From: Enterococcus moraviensis ATCC BAA-383
GTDB taxonomy: Bacteria > Bacillota > Bacilli > Lactobacillales > Enterococcaceae
Length of the DNA stretch: 64,000 bases
Direction: 5' to 3'
NCBI RefSeq assembly: GCF_000407445.1
Contig: NZ_ASWB01000004.1
Location: 310,001-374,000, forward strand
The notes beneath the pieces were generated by a model, which worked only from the letters and a program-made list of their open reading frames with translations, did not search any database and was not told where the DNA came from. A program made the position numbers and the translations under genes. Positions 35,624 to 43,860 of the stretch are shown here, piece by piece (position 1 is the stretch's first letter; the number at the start of each line of letters is the position of its first letter).

Positions 35624-37334
35624 TAAAAGACTGTTTCGTTTAACAGATAAAACCAATCTGTTTAAATTAGTGATCGCACGACTTTTAAATCTTGTGTTGT
35701 CAATTTTTATGTGGTTAACGATTGCTAAGCAATTGGCCAATTATTTAAATAGTGGGAAGGTAGACGACAAGAGACTGGTTGTAGTATTGATAGGGGTATT
35801 GCTTTTTAAAATCCTGTTGACGAAATGGATGGAACAATTGACCTACCAAGCCTCTTCAGAGCTTAGATTAGCAATGAGAAAAGCGGTGATGGAAAAGGCC
35901 TTTCGACTAGGAAACGGACAAGGACAGCTATCTGCAGCTTCACTTGCACAACTATCTGTAGATGGAATCGAACAATTAGAGATTTATTATGCTCGCTTTT
36001 TACCGCAATTATTTTATTGTTTATTTGCCTCTTTATTGATTTTTTTATCATTAGTTGGATTTGCTTGGCAGCCAGCTTTGATTCTTTTAGTCTGTATGCC
36101 GCTGATTCCACTGGTTATTATGAGTGTGATGAAAATTGCAAAACGAATTTTAAGTGGCTATTGGAATCAATATACTGATTTAGGTGCTAAATTTCATGAA
36201 AATTTAAGTGGATTAAGTACGTTGAAAGCTTACGATCAAGATGAAATCAAACAAGTTGAAGCGGCCAATGATGCAGAGAAATTTAGAAACGTTACGATGA
36301 GTTTACTTTCAATGCAGTTAAATTCTATTACGATCATGGATATTGTTTCTTATTGCGGAGCGGCAGTAGGAATTGGATTGGCATTATTTGCGTATCAACA
36401 AGAGCAGTTGACACTTGTGGGTATGCTGATGTTTATTTTATTGAGTGCGGAATTTTTTATTCCGATGCGTCAATTAGGTTCACTATTTCATGTTGCAATG
36501 AATGGTATAAGTGCATGCAAAAAGCTATTCACCTATTTGGAGCTGCCAGAACAAGAATATGGAGAGGTTACGTTGTCATCATCTTTGGATCAATTAAAAA
36601 TAGAACACGTTGATTTTCGTTATGCTGGGTCGGAAGCGTTGGCATTAAATGATGTATCATTACTCATCAAACGTGGGGAATTTACGGCTTTTGTAGGGCA
36701 ATCAGGTTCTGGGAAAAGTACGATCGTAAGGCTGTTGTTGCATCAATTATCTCAATACGAAGGAAGAATTTACTGGAATCAGGATGAGCTGAAGACATTA
36801 TCACAAGAAACGATTCAGCAAACGGCGAGCCTTGTTGATAATCACGGCTATCTCTATCCAACGACCATCAAAGAAAATTTACTTTTAGGAAATAAAAAGG
36901 CTTCTGACGATGAATTATGGCAAGTATTAGAAAAAGTTCAATTAGCTGATTTTGTGCAACAGTTACCAAAAAAACTATCAGAACCTTTGAATGAAAATGG
37001 GGCTAATTTATCTGGAGGACAACGTCAGCGTCTACTATTGGCCAGAGCGTTACTCAAGGATGCACAGTTGTATGTTTTTGATGAAATAACTTCGGGGATT
37101 GATTTGGCCAGTGAGCAGATTATATTGTCTTGTTTGCAGGAATTGGCTAAGACAAACAGTGTTATTTTTATTTCCCACCGGCTATACAATGTCTTGGAAG
37201 CGGATCAGGTAATTGTTTTTGAGGACGGTCGAGTGATTGAATCGGGCAGTCCAGCTCAGCTTCAACGCGAATCTGTTTACTTTAAAAATTATTTCAAACA
37301 AGAGCAAGCGATGATCAATGGAGGTGAGCAGTAG
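35616..37334 (+). CDS. CydD-like ABC half-transporter
   Basis: A 572-residue exporter: six helices (residues about 15-300) and an ABC domain (about 325-560) with Walker A GQSGSGKST, signature LSGGQRQR and Walker B YVFDEITSG. The order and divergence of the two consecutive half-transporters resemble CydDC, which exports cysteine and glutathione and affects cytochrome bd assembly; haem-efflux PefCD-type pairs are an alternative. No cydAB genes are in the window. It overlaps the upstream gene by eight bases and abuts the downstream one. Confidence 0.82.
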   Translation: MIDKRLFRLTDKTNLFKLVIARLLNLVLSIFMWLTIAKQLANYLNSGKVDDKRLVVVLIGVLLFKILLTKWMEQLTYQASSELRLAMRKAVMEKAFRLGNGQGQLSAASLAQLSVDGIEQLEIYYARFLPQLFYCLFASLLIFLSLVGFAWQPALILLVCMPLIPLVIMSVMKIAKRILSGYWNQYTDLGAKFHENLSGLSTLKAYDQDEIKQVEAANDAEKFRNVTMSLLSMQLNSITIMDIVSYCGAAVGIGLALFAYQQEQLTLVGMLMFILLSAEFFIPMRQLGSLFHVAMNGISACKKLFTYLELPEQEYGEVTLSSSLDQLKIEHVDFRYAGSEALALNDVSLLIKRGEFTAFVGQSGSGKSTIVRLLLHQLSQYEGRIYWNQDELKTLSQETIQQTASLVDNHGYLYPTTIKENLLLGNKKASDDELWQVLEKVQLADFVQQLPKKLSEPLNENGANLSGGQRQRLLLARALLKDAQLYVFDEITSGIDLASEQIILSCLQELAKTNSVIFISHRLYNVLEADQVIVFEDGRVIESGSPAQLQRESVYFKNYFKQEQAMINGGEQ

Positions 37335-38984
37335 ATGAAGGAATACAACTTGATTCGTTGGCTGTTAGCGTTCGTTCGTCACGTAAAAGGGAAAGTATTA
37401 TTGGCTGTAACACTTGGAATCATTAGTAACTTGTCTGTTGTTGCGATTCCGTTGATTGGATTACATGAGGTATTGAGAGTGACAATGGGGCTAGCTGGGC
37501 AGCCGATGCAAGCCTTACTATGGATGGTGATTTGTGGGGTGATTCGAGGAGTCACACGTTATTGTGAACAATATTTGAACCATGATATTGCCTTTCGATT
37601 ACTAGCTGAGATTCGTCAAGAAATTTTTGCGACGATTCGATCATTGGGGCCAGCCAAACTAATAGGGAAAAAAAGTGGTGATTTAGTGACAGCAATCACG
37701 ACAGATGTTGAAGCATTAGAAGTATTCTTTGCCCATACGATTTCTCCTGTTTTGATTGCAATTGGGACGACCGTAATCACGGTCAGTTATCTTTGGCAAT
37801 ATAGTGTGTTGCTTGGGCTGATTTTATTGTTAGGACAATTGATTGTCGGAATCGTTATTCCAGTTGTTGGCTATCGTAAAAGTCGAGCATTGGGAGATGA
37901 CTACCAGAAATCATTTGTTGAGTTGAATCAAACGGTGATGGAAAATACTGCTAGTTTACAAGATATTACCCAATATGCCATTGAAACAGAGCAGCTAGAA
38001 AAATTAACTAGTGCAGGTGATCAGTTGAATGTCCAGTATAAAAGAAGACTTGCTCAAGAAAGCCAGCTTAGGATTTTAAGTGAGATTGTCATTTTGACAA
38101 CAGCGGTTTCTGTGCTAGTAGTTGGTGTAGCCGTAAATTTGTCTGCTGAGGCTGTACTGACAGCAACTGTTTTGAGTTTAAGTTCGTTTGGTTCTGTATT
38201 GGCTTTGAGTGGGTTAGGCAGTGCGTTGTTGACAACGTTAGCAAGTGGTCGTCGGTTATTTGCCTTGACAACTGAGCGACCAGATGTTGATTTTGCAGCA
38301 AGTCACAAGGGAATTACTGAATTTGAAAAAAGTTCTATAGAGAACGTTTCATTTTCATATGCAACGGAGCAAAGAGTAGTTCTTTCTGATCTCACTCTTT
38401 CAATTGAAAAAGGGGCGGTCATTGGGATCGGCGGTCAAAGTGGGAATGGGAAAAGTACGTTAGTGAAATTACTGATGCGCTATTGGGACCCACAATCTGG
38501 GCGAATCATGTTTGATCAAACCAATGTAAACGATCTTCAAGAAGAATCTTTACACCAAATTGAAGGCGTGATGGAGCAAGCAACATTTATTTTTGAAGAT
38601 ACTGTGGGGAATAATATTGGTTTAGGGAAAAAGCAAGCGACTCAAGAAGAGATCGAAGCGTCTGCTAAAAAAGCTTCGCTTCATGAGTGGATCATGTCTT
38701 TACCAGAACAATATGAGACCAAAATCGGTGGCAATAATCGGAGTATTTCAGATGGTGAACGCCAGCGGATTGGTTTAGCAAGACTATTTCTTCATGATGC
38801 GCCATTCTTACTCTTAGATGAGCCAACAAGCAATCTAGATTATTTAAACGAACAAGCGATTTTACAAGCACTAACAAGCGGGATGATGGATAAAACAGTG
38901 CTATTGATTTCGCATCGTGATACAACATTGAGCATCACCGATCGTCGATATGACTTATCTGGTGGTACGTTATTTAAACAATGA
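37335..38984 (+). CDS. CydC-like ABC half-transporter
   Basis: A 549-residue exporter partner with six helices and an ABC domain. Walker A is GGQSGNGKST, but the signature is a divergent ISDGERQR and Walker B is LLLDEPTSNLD. One canonical and one degenerate composite site are usual in heterodimeric exporters, so it probably pairs with the preceding protein. The ATG directly follows the upstream TAG. A long terminator at 39041 ends the operon. The YgbA_NO and DUF454 neighbours point to redox, nitric oxide or haem stress. Confidence 0.83.
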   Translation: MKEYNLIRWLLAFVRHVKGKVLLAVTLGIISNLSVVAIPLIGLHEVLRVTMGLAGQPMQALLWMVICGVIRGVTRYCEQYLNHDIAFRLLAEIRQEIFATIRSLGPAKLIGKKSGDLVTAITTDVEALEVFFAHTISPVLIAIGTTVITVSYLWQYSVLLGLILLLGQLIVGIVIPVVGYRKSRALGDDYQKSFVELNQTVMENTASLQDITQYAIETEQLEKLTSAGDQLNVQYKRRLAQESQLRILSEIVILTTAVSVLVVGVAVNLSAEAVLTATVLSLSSFGSVLALSGLGSALLTTLASGRRLFALTTERPDVDFAASHKGITEFEKSSIENVSFSYATEQRVVLSDLTLSIEKGAVIGIGGQSGNGKSTLVKLLMRYWDPQSGRIMFDQTNVNDLQEESLHQIEGVMEQATFIFEDTVGNNIGLGKKQATQEEIEASAKKASLHEWIMSLPEQYETKIGGNNRSISDGERQRIGLARLFLHDAPFLLLDEPTSNLDYLNEQAILQALTSGMMDKTVLLISHRDTTLSITDRRYDLSGGTLFKQ

Positions 38985-39040
38985 AGAATGTAAATAGTGC
39001 GCTAAGGTGCTAAATAAAGACAAATTAAGACATCGTAGGG

Positions 39041-39085
39041 AAAACGCCTCTTTGATTAGATTATCTAATCAAAGAGGCGTTTTAT
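39041..39085. terminator. Terminator
   Basis: A 20-bp perfect stem (AAAACGCCTCTTTGATTAGA and its complement) with a very short loop. Confidence 0.92.
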
Positions 39086-39223
39086 TTGTGGTACTATCGT
39101 CATCACTAGATAGGAAGAAACGTAGCGAAAAAATTTAAATACTTCATTCTAGATTGCATATTTTTCTCACCTTGTTCTTATGATAAACTAAAGAGGAATG
39201 GATAAAAATAAAGGAGAAATACG

Positions 39224-40822
39224 GTGAATAAAATGAATTATGACATGTTGGTTGGGGAAGAGGTAACGGTAGAAGCGATACGCTATAAAATTACCGGAGT
39301 CATTGAATTTCAACAAGGGAATTATTACTGGCGCGAATTCAAATTGGTTGGAGAAAATCAAGAAATCAAGTGGTTGAGTATTGATAAAGATAATCCAGCA
39401 GAACGTTACAGTTTGTTTCAAGGAATAGAAGCTTTTTTTAGTTTGAGTACACCAGAGTATGAAAATGAGAAATATACATTAGCAGAGTCTGGAACGGCAA
39501 CAGTGATTGCAGTCGAAGGTGAGGTAGATGCTGAACGTAACGAACGAGTGACGTTTAAAGAATTTTATGCTCAGACGAATGAACTGAAATTATTAAGCTA
39601 TGAAAAATGGTCAGATGAGTCAGAGTATAGTAGTGGGAAAATCATTTCTGCTTCCCAAGTAGAATACCATGGAGAAATCACCGAAAGCAGTCGAACTGAA
39701 AAAAGGAAAGTCGAGCTATCCACACTAAAAAAACTCAAAAATGGGCAGGAAATAGCAATTGGCAGAACAATTTATAAAGTTGTTGGGTGGGCCAATTATC
39801 ACCAAGGGAGCTATTCTTGGATTGAATACAGATTATTACCAAAGTCTGGTAAACAAGAAGCTTGGCTAGTTGTAGAGCCTCAAGGGGATAAATACGTACT
39901 TAGTCTATTCAAAACAATTGGAAACAAACAAGTTTCATTGAATACGACAGGCTCCCAAGTGAAATATAAGAACAAAACCTACAATATTGAAGAAACAGGA
40001 ACCGCAATCGTCACCCGTTCAGCTGGGGATGTTGATTTTGACCCGAATGAAAAAGTCAGATTTACAGATTTTACGAATGAAAAAAAAGAGATCTTATCAA
40101 AAGAGCAATGGTCGGATGGTATTGAATACTCTTTCGGTCGGATACTGCATGATGCTGAATTTGAGTTATTAGAATATGTCGATCCACCATTTTGGAAAAA
40201 AGAAAAAGTCAAAAAAACGATGCTGATCAGTTTGATTGGACTCGTTATCCTTTTTTTCTTTGCTTTATCAGAAGGTCTCATCCATTTTCCACAAGCTACG
40301 ATAGAAAAGCAAATGCGAGAATCAGCGATGTACGAAGAAGTGACAAATGTTACGTTTAAAGACCCTAGTAAGACTAAATCAACAATTTATAAAAGTGATT
40401 TAACTGTGGATCAAACCTGTGAAAACTTAATAGAACTAGATCCTGAACGGATATTATATGTAACGACGGATAAAGAAAATATTGAACAAGGGGAAAAAAT
40501 GATCCAGACGAAAAAGGAAACAGTTTTGGTTTATATAGGAGAAGATCAAGAAACCTATATTCAGATTTTTCCTAATAAAGATTATCAAAATAGTTACAGT
40601 TCATACCATGCAGCCAATCATAGCCGTTTGCGTTCATTTTATGTGAATAGTCGAAATTGGGGGAATAACCAAGGAACAACGCAACAACCCAAAAATTATT
40701 CAGATGGATCGGTAGAACGTTCGATCGATACAACGCATTACAGCGGGGTCGTTGCTTCGGCGAGACAAAATAGTATCAATGCAAGAAAGCAAGATGGCGG
40801 AGGGACAGGTTTTGGTAAATAA
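39224..40822 (+). CDS. Double-DUF4178 membrane protein
   Basis: A 532-residue protein with two DUF4178 modules (about 5-150 and 165-320). They share the strand pattern GNYYWREFKL / GSYSWIEYRL, a YTLAESGTATV / YNIEETGTAIV segment and a late EKWSD / EQWSDG motif. A membrane helix (about 328-350) precedes an outward or inward domain with a Gly/Ser/Asn-rich tail (residues 460-532). The GTG start lies seven bases after AAGGAG. It leads a three-gene unit with SpeD- and SpeE-like proteins, an association I recall from studies of PspA/DUF350 neighbourhoods. Role unknown; membrane-linked polyamine metabolism is inference. Confidence 0.8.
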   Translation: MNKMNYDMLVGEEVTVEAIRYKITGVIEFQQGNYYWREFKLVGENQEIKWLSIDKDNPAERYSLFQGIEAFFSLSTPEYENEKYTLAESGTATVIAVEGEVDAERNERVTFKEFYAQTNELKLLSYEKWSDESEYSSGKIISASQVEYHGEITESSRTEKRKVELSTLKKLKNGQEIAIGRTIYKVVGWANYHQGSYSWIEYRLLPKSGKQEAWLVVEPQGDKYVLSLFKTIGNKQVSLNTTGSQVKYKNKTYNIEETGTAIVTRSAGDVDFDPNEKVRFTDFTNEKKEILSKEQWSDGIEYSFGRILHDAEFELLEYVDPPFWKKEKVKKTMLISLIGLVILFFFALSEGLIHFPQATIEKQMRESAMYEEVTNVTFKDPSKTKSTIYKSDLTVDQTCENLIELDPERILYVTTDKENIEQGEKMIQTKKETVLVYIGEDQETYIQIFPNKDYQNSYSSYHAANHSRLRSFYVNSRNWGNNQGTTQQPKNYSDGSVERSIDTTHYSGVVASARQNSINARKQDGGGTGFGK

Positions 40823-41186
40823 GATACAGCAACATGAGTTTAGTGGTACACACGTTTTAGCGGAATTTTACGGGGTAACTATTCCGTTATTTGATCAACA
40901 TGAAATAGAAACGGTTGTGAATAAAGCTTGTTTAAAGGGGCATGCCCATGTAATCAAACAAGAGGCTGCTACATTTGCAAATGGTGGGTATACGTTATTT
41001 GCATTATTGAAAGAGTCTCATTTATCGATTCATACTTATCCAGAACATCATGCAATCTTTATTGATGTTTTTACGTGTGGAAAGGCAGACTCAAAAAAAG
41101 TTGTAGAAGAACTAGCAACCTATTATCAACCAACATCACTCACTCTTAAAACGGTTAAGCGAGGGATAAAAGATGACGAGGGGTAA
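40812..41186 (+). CDS. speD: S-adenosylmethionine decarboxylase proenzyme
   Basis: A 124-residue AdoMetDC of the short bacterial type. The proenzyme cleaves itself at the Ser in KESHLSIHTYPEHH to make a pyruvoyl group; the catalytic Cys is in FTCGKAD. Decarboxylated SAM is the aminopropyl donor for polyamines. I place the start at the TTG at 40812, six bases after GGAGGGA (40799-40805), which gives a length like B. subtilis SpeH; ATG codons at 40752 and 40794 lie within the DUF4178 gene and lack sites. The start overlaps the upstream stop by 11 bases, so translation is coupled. Confidence 0.85.
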   Translation: MVNKIQQHEFSGTHVLAEFYGVTIPLFDQHEIETVVNKACLKGHAHVIKQEAATFANGGYTLFALLKESHLSIHTYPEHHAIFIDVFTCGKADSKKVVEELATYYQPTSLTLKTVKRGIKDDEG

Positions 41187-41243
41187 ATTTATTCTTAGCG
41201 ATAATCATTATTTGAAAAGTAGTCAAAAGGGGAGGGATATCGC

Positions 41244-42785
41244 GTGCTAGAAGAACATCATGGGGAAAAAATAGAGTTTAAGATACGTCCGTTGTTGTTT
41301 ACCACACTGATTATTTCAGGGTGTTCAATGATCTACGAATTGATCATAGGGAGTCTAGGGTCCTATTTATTAGGAAATAGTGTAGTGCAATTTTCATTGA
41401 CCATCGGAATTTATTTATTTGCGATGGGAGTAGGAAGTTATGGTTCGAAGTTTATTCATCAGCACTTATTTGATTATTTTGCTAGTTTAGAGGTCATTGT
41501 TGGATTGTTAGGGAGTTTTTCAAGTATTATTTTATTTCTTTGTTATATTTATACAGATATCTATTCAATCGTGATGTATGGATTAACGTTTGGGATTGGA
41601 TTTTTTGTGGGTTTAGAGATTCCTTTGTTAGTAAGAATCATCGAACAGCACGATAAAGTATTGAAAGATGAGTTGGCGAATCTTTTTGCGTTTGATTATA
41701 TCGGTGGTCTGCTAGGATCATTGGCATTTCCGCTGTTATTATTACCTCAATTTGGCTATATCACAGTAGCCTTTATTACAGGGATCTTGAATATTTTAGC
41801 GGCAAGCGTGATTGTTTTTAAATATGATGCGCACCTAAAATGGAAGAAAAGTCTTAAAACGGTTATCGTCGCATCGCTTATTGTGATTGTTTCTTTCATC
41901 TTTTTTGGCAATCGTTTGACTAATTTTTTAGAAGGTGGCTTGTACGAAGATCAAGTTATTTTTTCTAAACAAACCTTATATCAAAAAATCGTTGTAACGA
42001 AACATAAAGATGATTTACGAGTCTTTTTAGATGGAAATACACAGTTTTCTTCAATCGATGAAAAAAGATACCATGAAGCGCTAGTCCATATTCCTGTTGG
42101 ATTAACAGGTCAGCCGAAAAAGGTCTTGTTACTTGGAGCAGGGGACGGTTTAGCTGCGCGAGAATTATTAAAATATTCATCTATAGAAAAAATTACGCTT
42201 GTTGATTTAGATGAAGAAATGGTTGAACTTTGCCGGACAAATCCGGAGATTTCAAAGTTGAATGAACAGTCGTTGGATAACCCAAAGGTTGAATTGGTTT
42301 ATGAAGATGCGTTTACTTTTTTAGAGAAGAATAAAGAACAATATCAGGTCGTGATCGCTGATTTACCTGATCCAAACAATGAATCCTTGAATAAATTATA
42401 CACAACGAGTTTTTACCGTTTGGTCAACCGAAGTTTGACTGAAGAGGGCATCATGGTCACCCAATCAAACAGTCCATTGTTCACAGGAAATGCATTTTGG
42501 TGTATCAACAAGACCTTAAAAGAAGAGTTTCCCTATGTTGTACCGTATCATCTTTATGTTCCTTCCTTTGGCGATTGGGGATACAACTTAGCCTCAAAGA
42601 CCAAAATAGAGCCAGCAAAAATAAAGCTGGATCAGTTGGACTTATCTTATTTAAATGAGCAAACGTTACCAGTCTTGTTTAGTTTTGCCGAAGATGAAAA
42701 GAAGGACTTAGCCAAATTAGAAATCAATACTTTATTTAAACCAAAATTATTTGAATACTATGACAGTGACACAAGCAAACTCTGA
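41244..42785 (+). CDS. Membrane-embedded aminopropyltransferase (SpeE-like)
   Basis: A 513-residue fusion: residues about 15-230 hold seven helices of the MFS-like segment found in large bacterial SpeE proteins (GCSMIYELIIGSLGSYLLGNS), and residues about 235-470 form a spermidine-synthase-type Rossmann domain with LLGAGDGLAAREL, VDLDEEMVEL and VIADLPDPNNE (the last replacing the usual DxxDP active-site strand). It would transfer an aminopropyl group from decarboxylated SAM, the product of the upstream SpeD, to an unknown amine at the membrane. GTG start after GGGGAGGG. Substrate unclear. Confidence 0.82.
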   Translation: MLEEHHGEKIEFKIRPLLFTTLIISGCSMIYELIIGSLGSYLLGNSVVQFSLTIGIYLFAMGVGSYGSKFIHQHLFDYFASLEVIVGLLGSFSSIILFLCYIYTDIYSIVMYGLTFGIGFFVGLEIPLLVRIIEQHDKVLKDELANLFAFDYIGGLLGSLAFPLLLLPQFGYITVAFITGILNILAASVIVFKYDAHLKWKKSLKTVIVASLIVIVSFIFFGNRLTNFLEGGLYEDQVIFSKQTLYQKIVVTKHKDDLRVFLDGNTQFSSIDEKRYHEALVHIPVGLTGQPKKVLLLGAGDGLAARELLKYSSIEKITLVDLDEEMVELCRTNPEISKLNEQSLDNPKVELVYEDAFTFLEKNKEQYQVVIADLPDPNNESLNKLYTTSFYRLVNRSLTEEGIMVTQSNSPLFTGNAFWCINKTLKEEFPYVVPYHLYVPSFGDWGYNLASKTKIEPAKIKLDQLDLSYLNEQTLPVLFSFAEDEKKDLAKLEINTLFKPKLFEYYDSDTSKL

Positions 42786-42851
42786 GTGATAGGCTCGTTC
42801 ATTGAAATTCTTAAAAGCAACGGATTACGAAAATCGTATAGTACTTAATAT

Positions 42852-43439
42852 TTACTGGATGATAAAAGAGGTTATTTCGGAAATAGGGGCATTTTTTTGA
42901 TGGTTTTTAAAGCGAAAGATAGCTGAAAAATAAACTTTATCACCTGTTTTTGTTGTTAGGATACCATGTGCTGCTCCTTCTTTTCCGTGTGTTAGAATCG
43001 ATTTTATTTCTAAAGTACTAAGCTCTTTTTGTTCTTTGAGGATCATTTTTATAAACAGATCTTTTCCTTCTAATGGTTGTTTCCCTGGCACGATCCAATA
43101 AAAAGAGTCAGAAAGGATGGTGTTTAATAAAGGCAGATTTCCAGAAGCGGCAGCGATTAAATAATCTCGAATTATTTTTCTTTTTGGTGCGTTATCGCAA
43201 TTTAATGAACCGATTACAGCGAAGTTTGTTTGGGGAACAGTATCATCACTAGAAGGCAATTGAAAAGCTAAATTCTGATCTTTCAAAGCTTTTTCTAAAA
43301 TCGTTAGTGCTTTAGGACCCACGCCATGTATTTTTAAAAGAGATGCTTTATCTAATGTGCTCACTTGTTCAAGGGTAGTAATGCCGATTGCTTCAAGTGC
43401 ATGTTTAGCGGGTTTACCGATACTTGGTAATTGCGTCAT
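42852..43439 (-). CDS. Helix-hairpin-helix plus SnoaL-like protein
   Basis: A 195-residue two-part protein. Residues 1-55 contain a helix-hairpin-helix pattern (IGKPAKHALEAIGITTLEQV, then IHGVGPKALTILEKAL), as in small DUF4332-type DNA-binding modules. Residues about 80-195 look like an NTF2/SnoaL-fold pocket domain (IRDYLIAAASGNLPLLNTIL ... DSFYWIVPG). AAGGAGG precedes the ATG at 43439. It stands alone between convergent speE and the divergent ABC-F leader. Function unknown. Confidence 0.65.
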   Translation of the reverse strand: MTQLPSIGKPAKHALEAIGITTLEQVSTLDKASLLKIHGVGPKALTILEKALKDQNLAFQLPSSDDTVPQTNFAVIGSLNCDNAPKRKIIRDYLIAAASGNLPLLNTILSDSFYWIVPGKQPLEGKDLFIKMILKEQKELSTLEIKSILTHGKEGAAHGILTTKTGDKVYFSAIFRFKNHQKNAPISEITSFIIQ

Positions 43440-43541
43440 CTCCGTGCCTCCTTCTTTGATTTAGTTATTTTCTCTATTATATAGTTATTTGTGTCGATTT
43501 AAAACGATGCAAGTCTAAAATCAAGTGGCTAATATCTGAAT

Positions 43542-43570
43542 TTGACTATTTTTCTTCAAAATGGTAGAGT
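43542..43570 (+). promoter_or_regulatory. Promoter of the ABC-F leader transcript
   Basis: TTGACT (43542-43547), 17 bases, TAGAGT (43565-43570). Transcription should begin near 43577, leaving a short 5' end before the leader peptide. Confidence 0.75.
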
Positions 43571-43592
43571 ACCTTTGAGGAAGGTGTTTCAA

Positions 43593-43664
43593 ATGTACGT
43601 ATTATATATTTCAACTCTTAGCTCCCTACAACTTATGTTTGATGAAGTGTTGTATGGAGCTTAA
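43593..43664 (+). CDS. 23-residue leader peptide of the ABC-F gene
   Basis: ATG at 43593 is eight bases after GAGGAAGG and opens 23 codons, peptide MYVLYISTLSSLQL plus nine residues, ending at TAA 43664. Its last two thirds lie within a hairpin (AGCTCC and TACAAC at 43620-43632 pairing with GTTGTA and GGAGCT at 43649-43661). A ribosome stalled early in this frame would open that hairpin. Short leader peptides ahead of antibiotic-resistance ABC-F genes work this way. The next 110 bases hold more hairpins and the terminator at 43775. Confidence 0.75.
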   Translation: MYVLYISTLSSLQLMFDEVLYGA

Positions 43665-43774
43665 TCGGAAAGCTTATGAGCTTTTCTTATTCATCAGTAA
43701 ATTTTGTATACTAAAAAAATAGCATCTATTTGCTATGTATTTAGTCTGCTTATTTACTGAAGGATATATAGATT

Positions 43775-43810
43775 AAAAGGCCCTAGACATTTTGTCTATG
43801 GGTCTTTTTT
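43775..43810 (+). terminator. Attenuator-like terminator before the ABC-F gene
   Basis: AAAAGGCCCTAGAC pairs with GTCTATGGGTCTTTT (one bulge, one mismatch), then a T-run. It lies about 50 bases upstream of the ABC-F start and downstream of the leader peptide, so it probably controls read-through. Confidence 0.8.
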
Positions 43811-43860
43811 GTATGTTCTTTAGTAAAAATCTAGGAAACCACATGAAAGAGGAAATTAAA

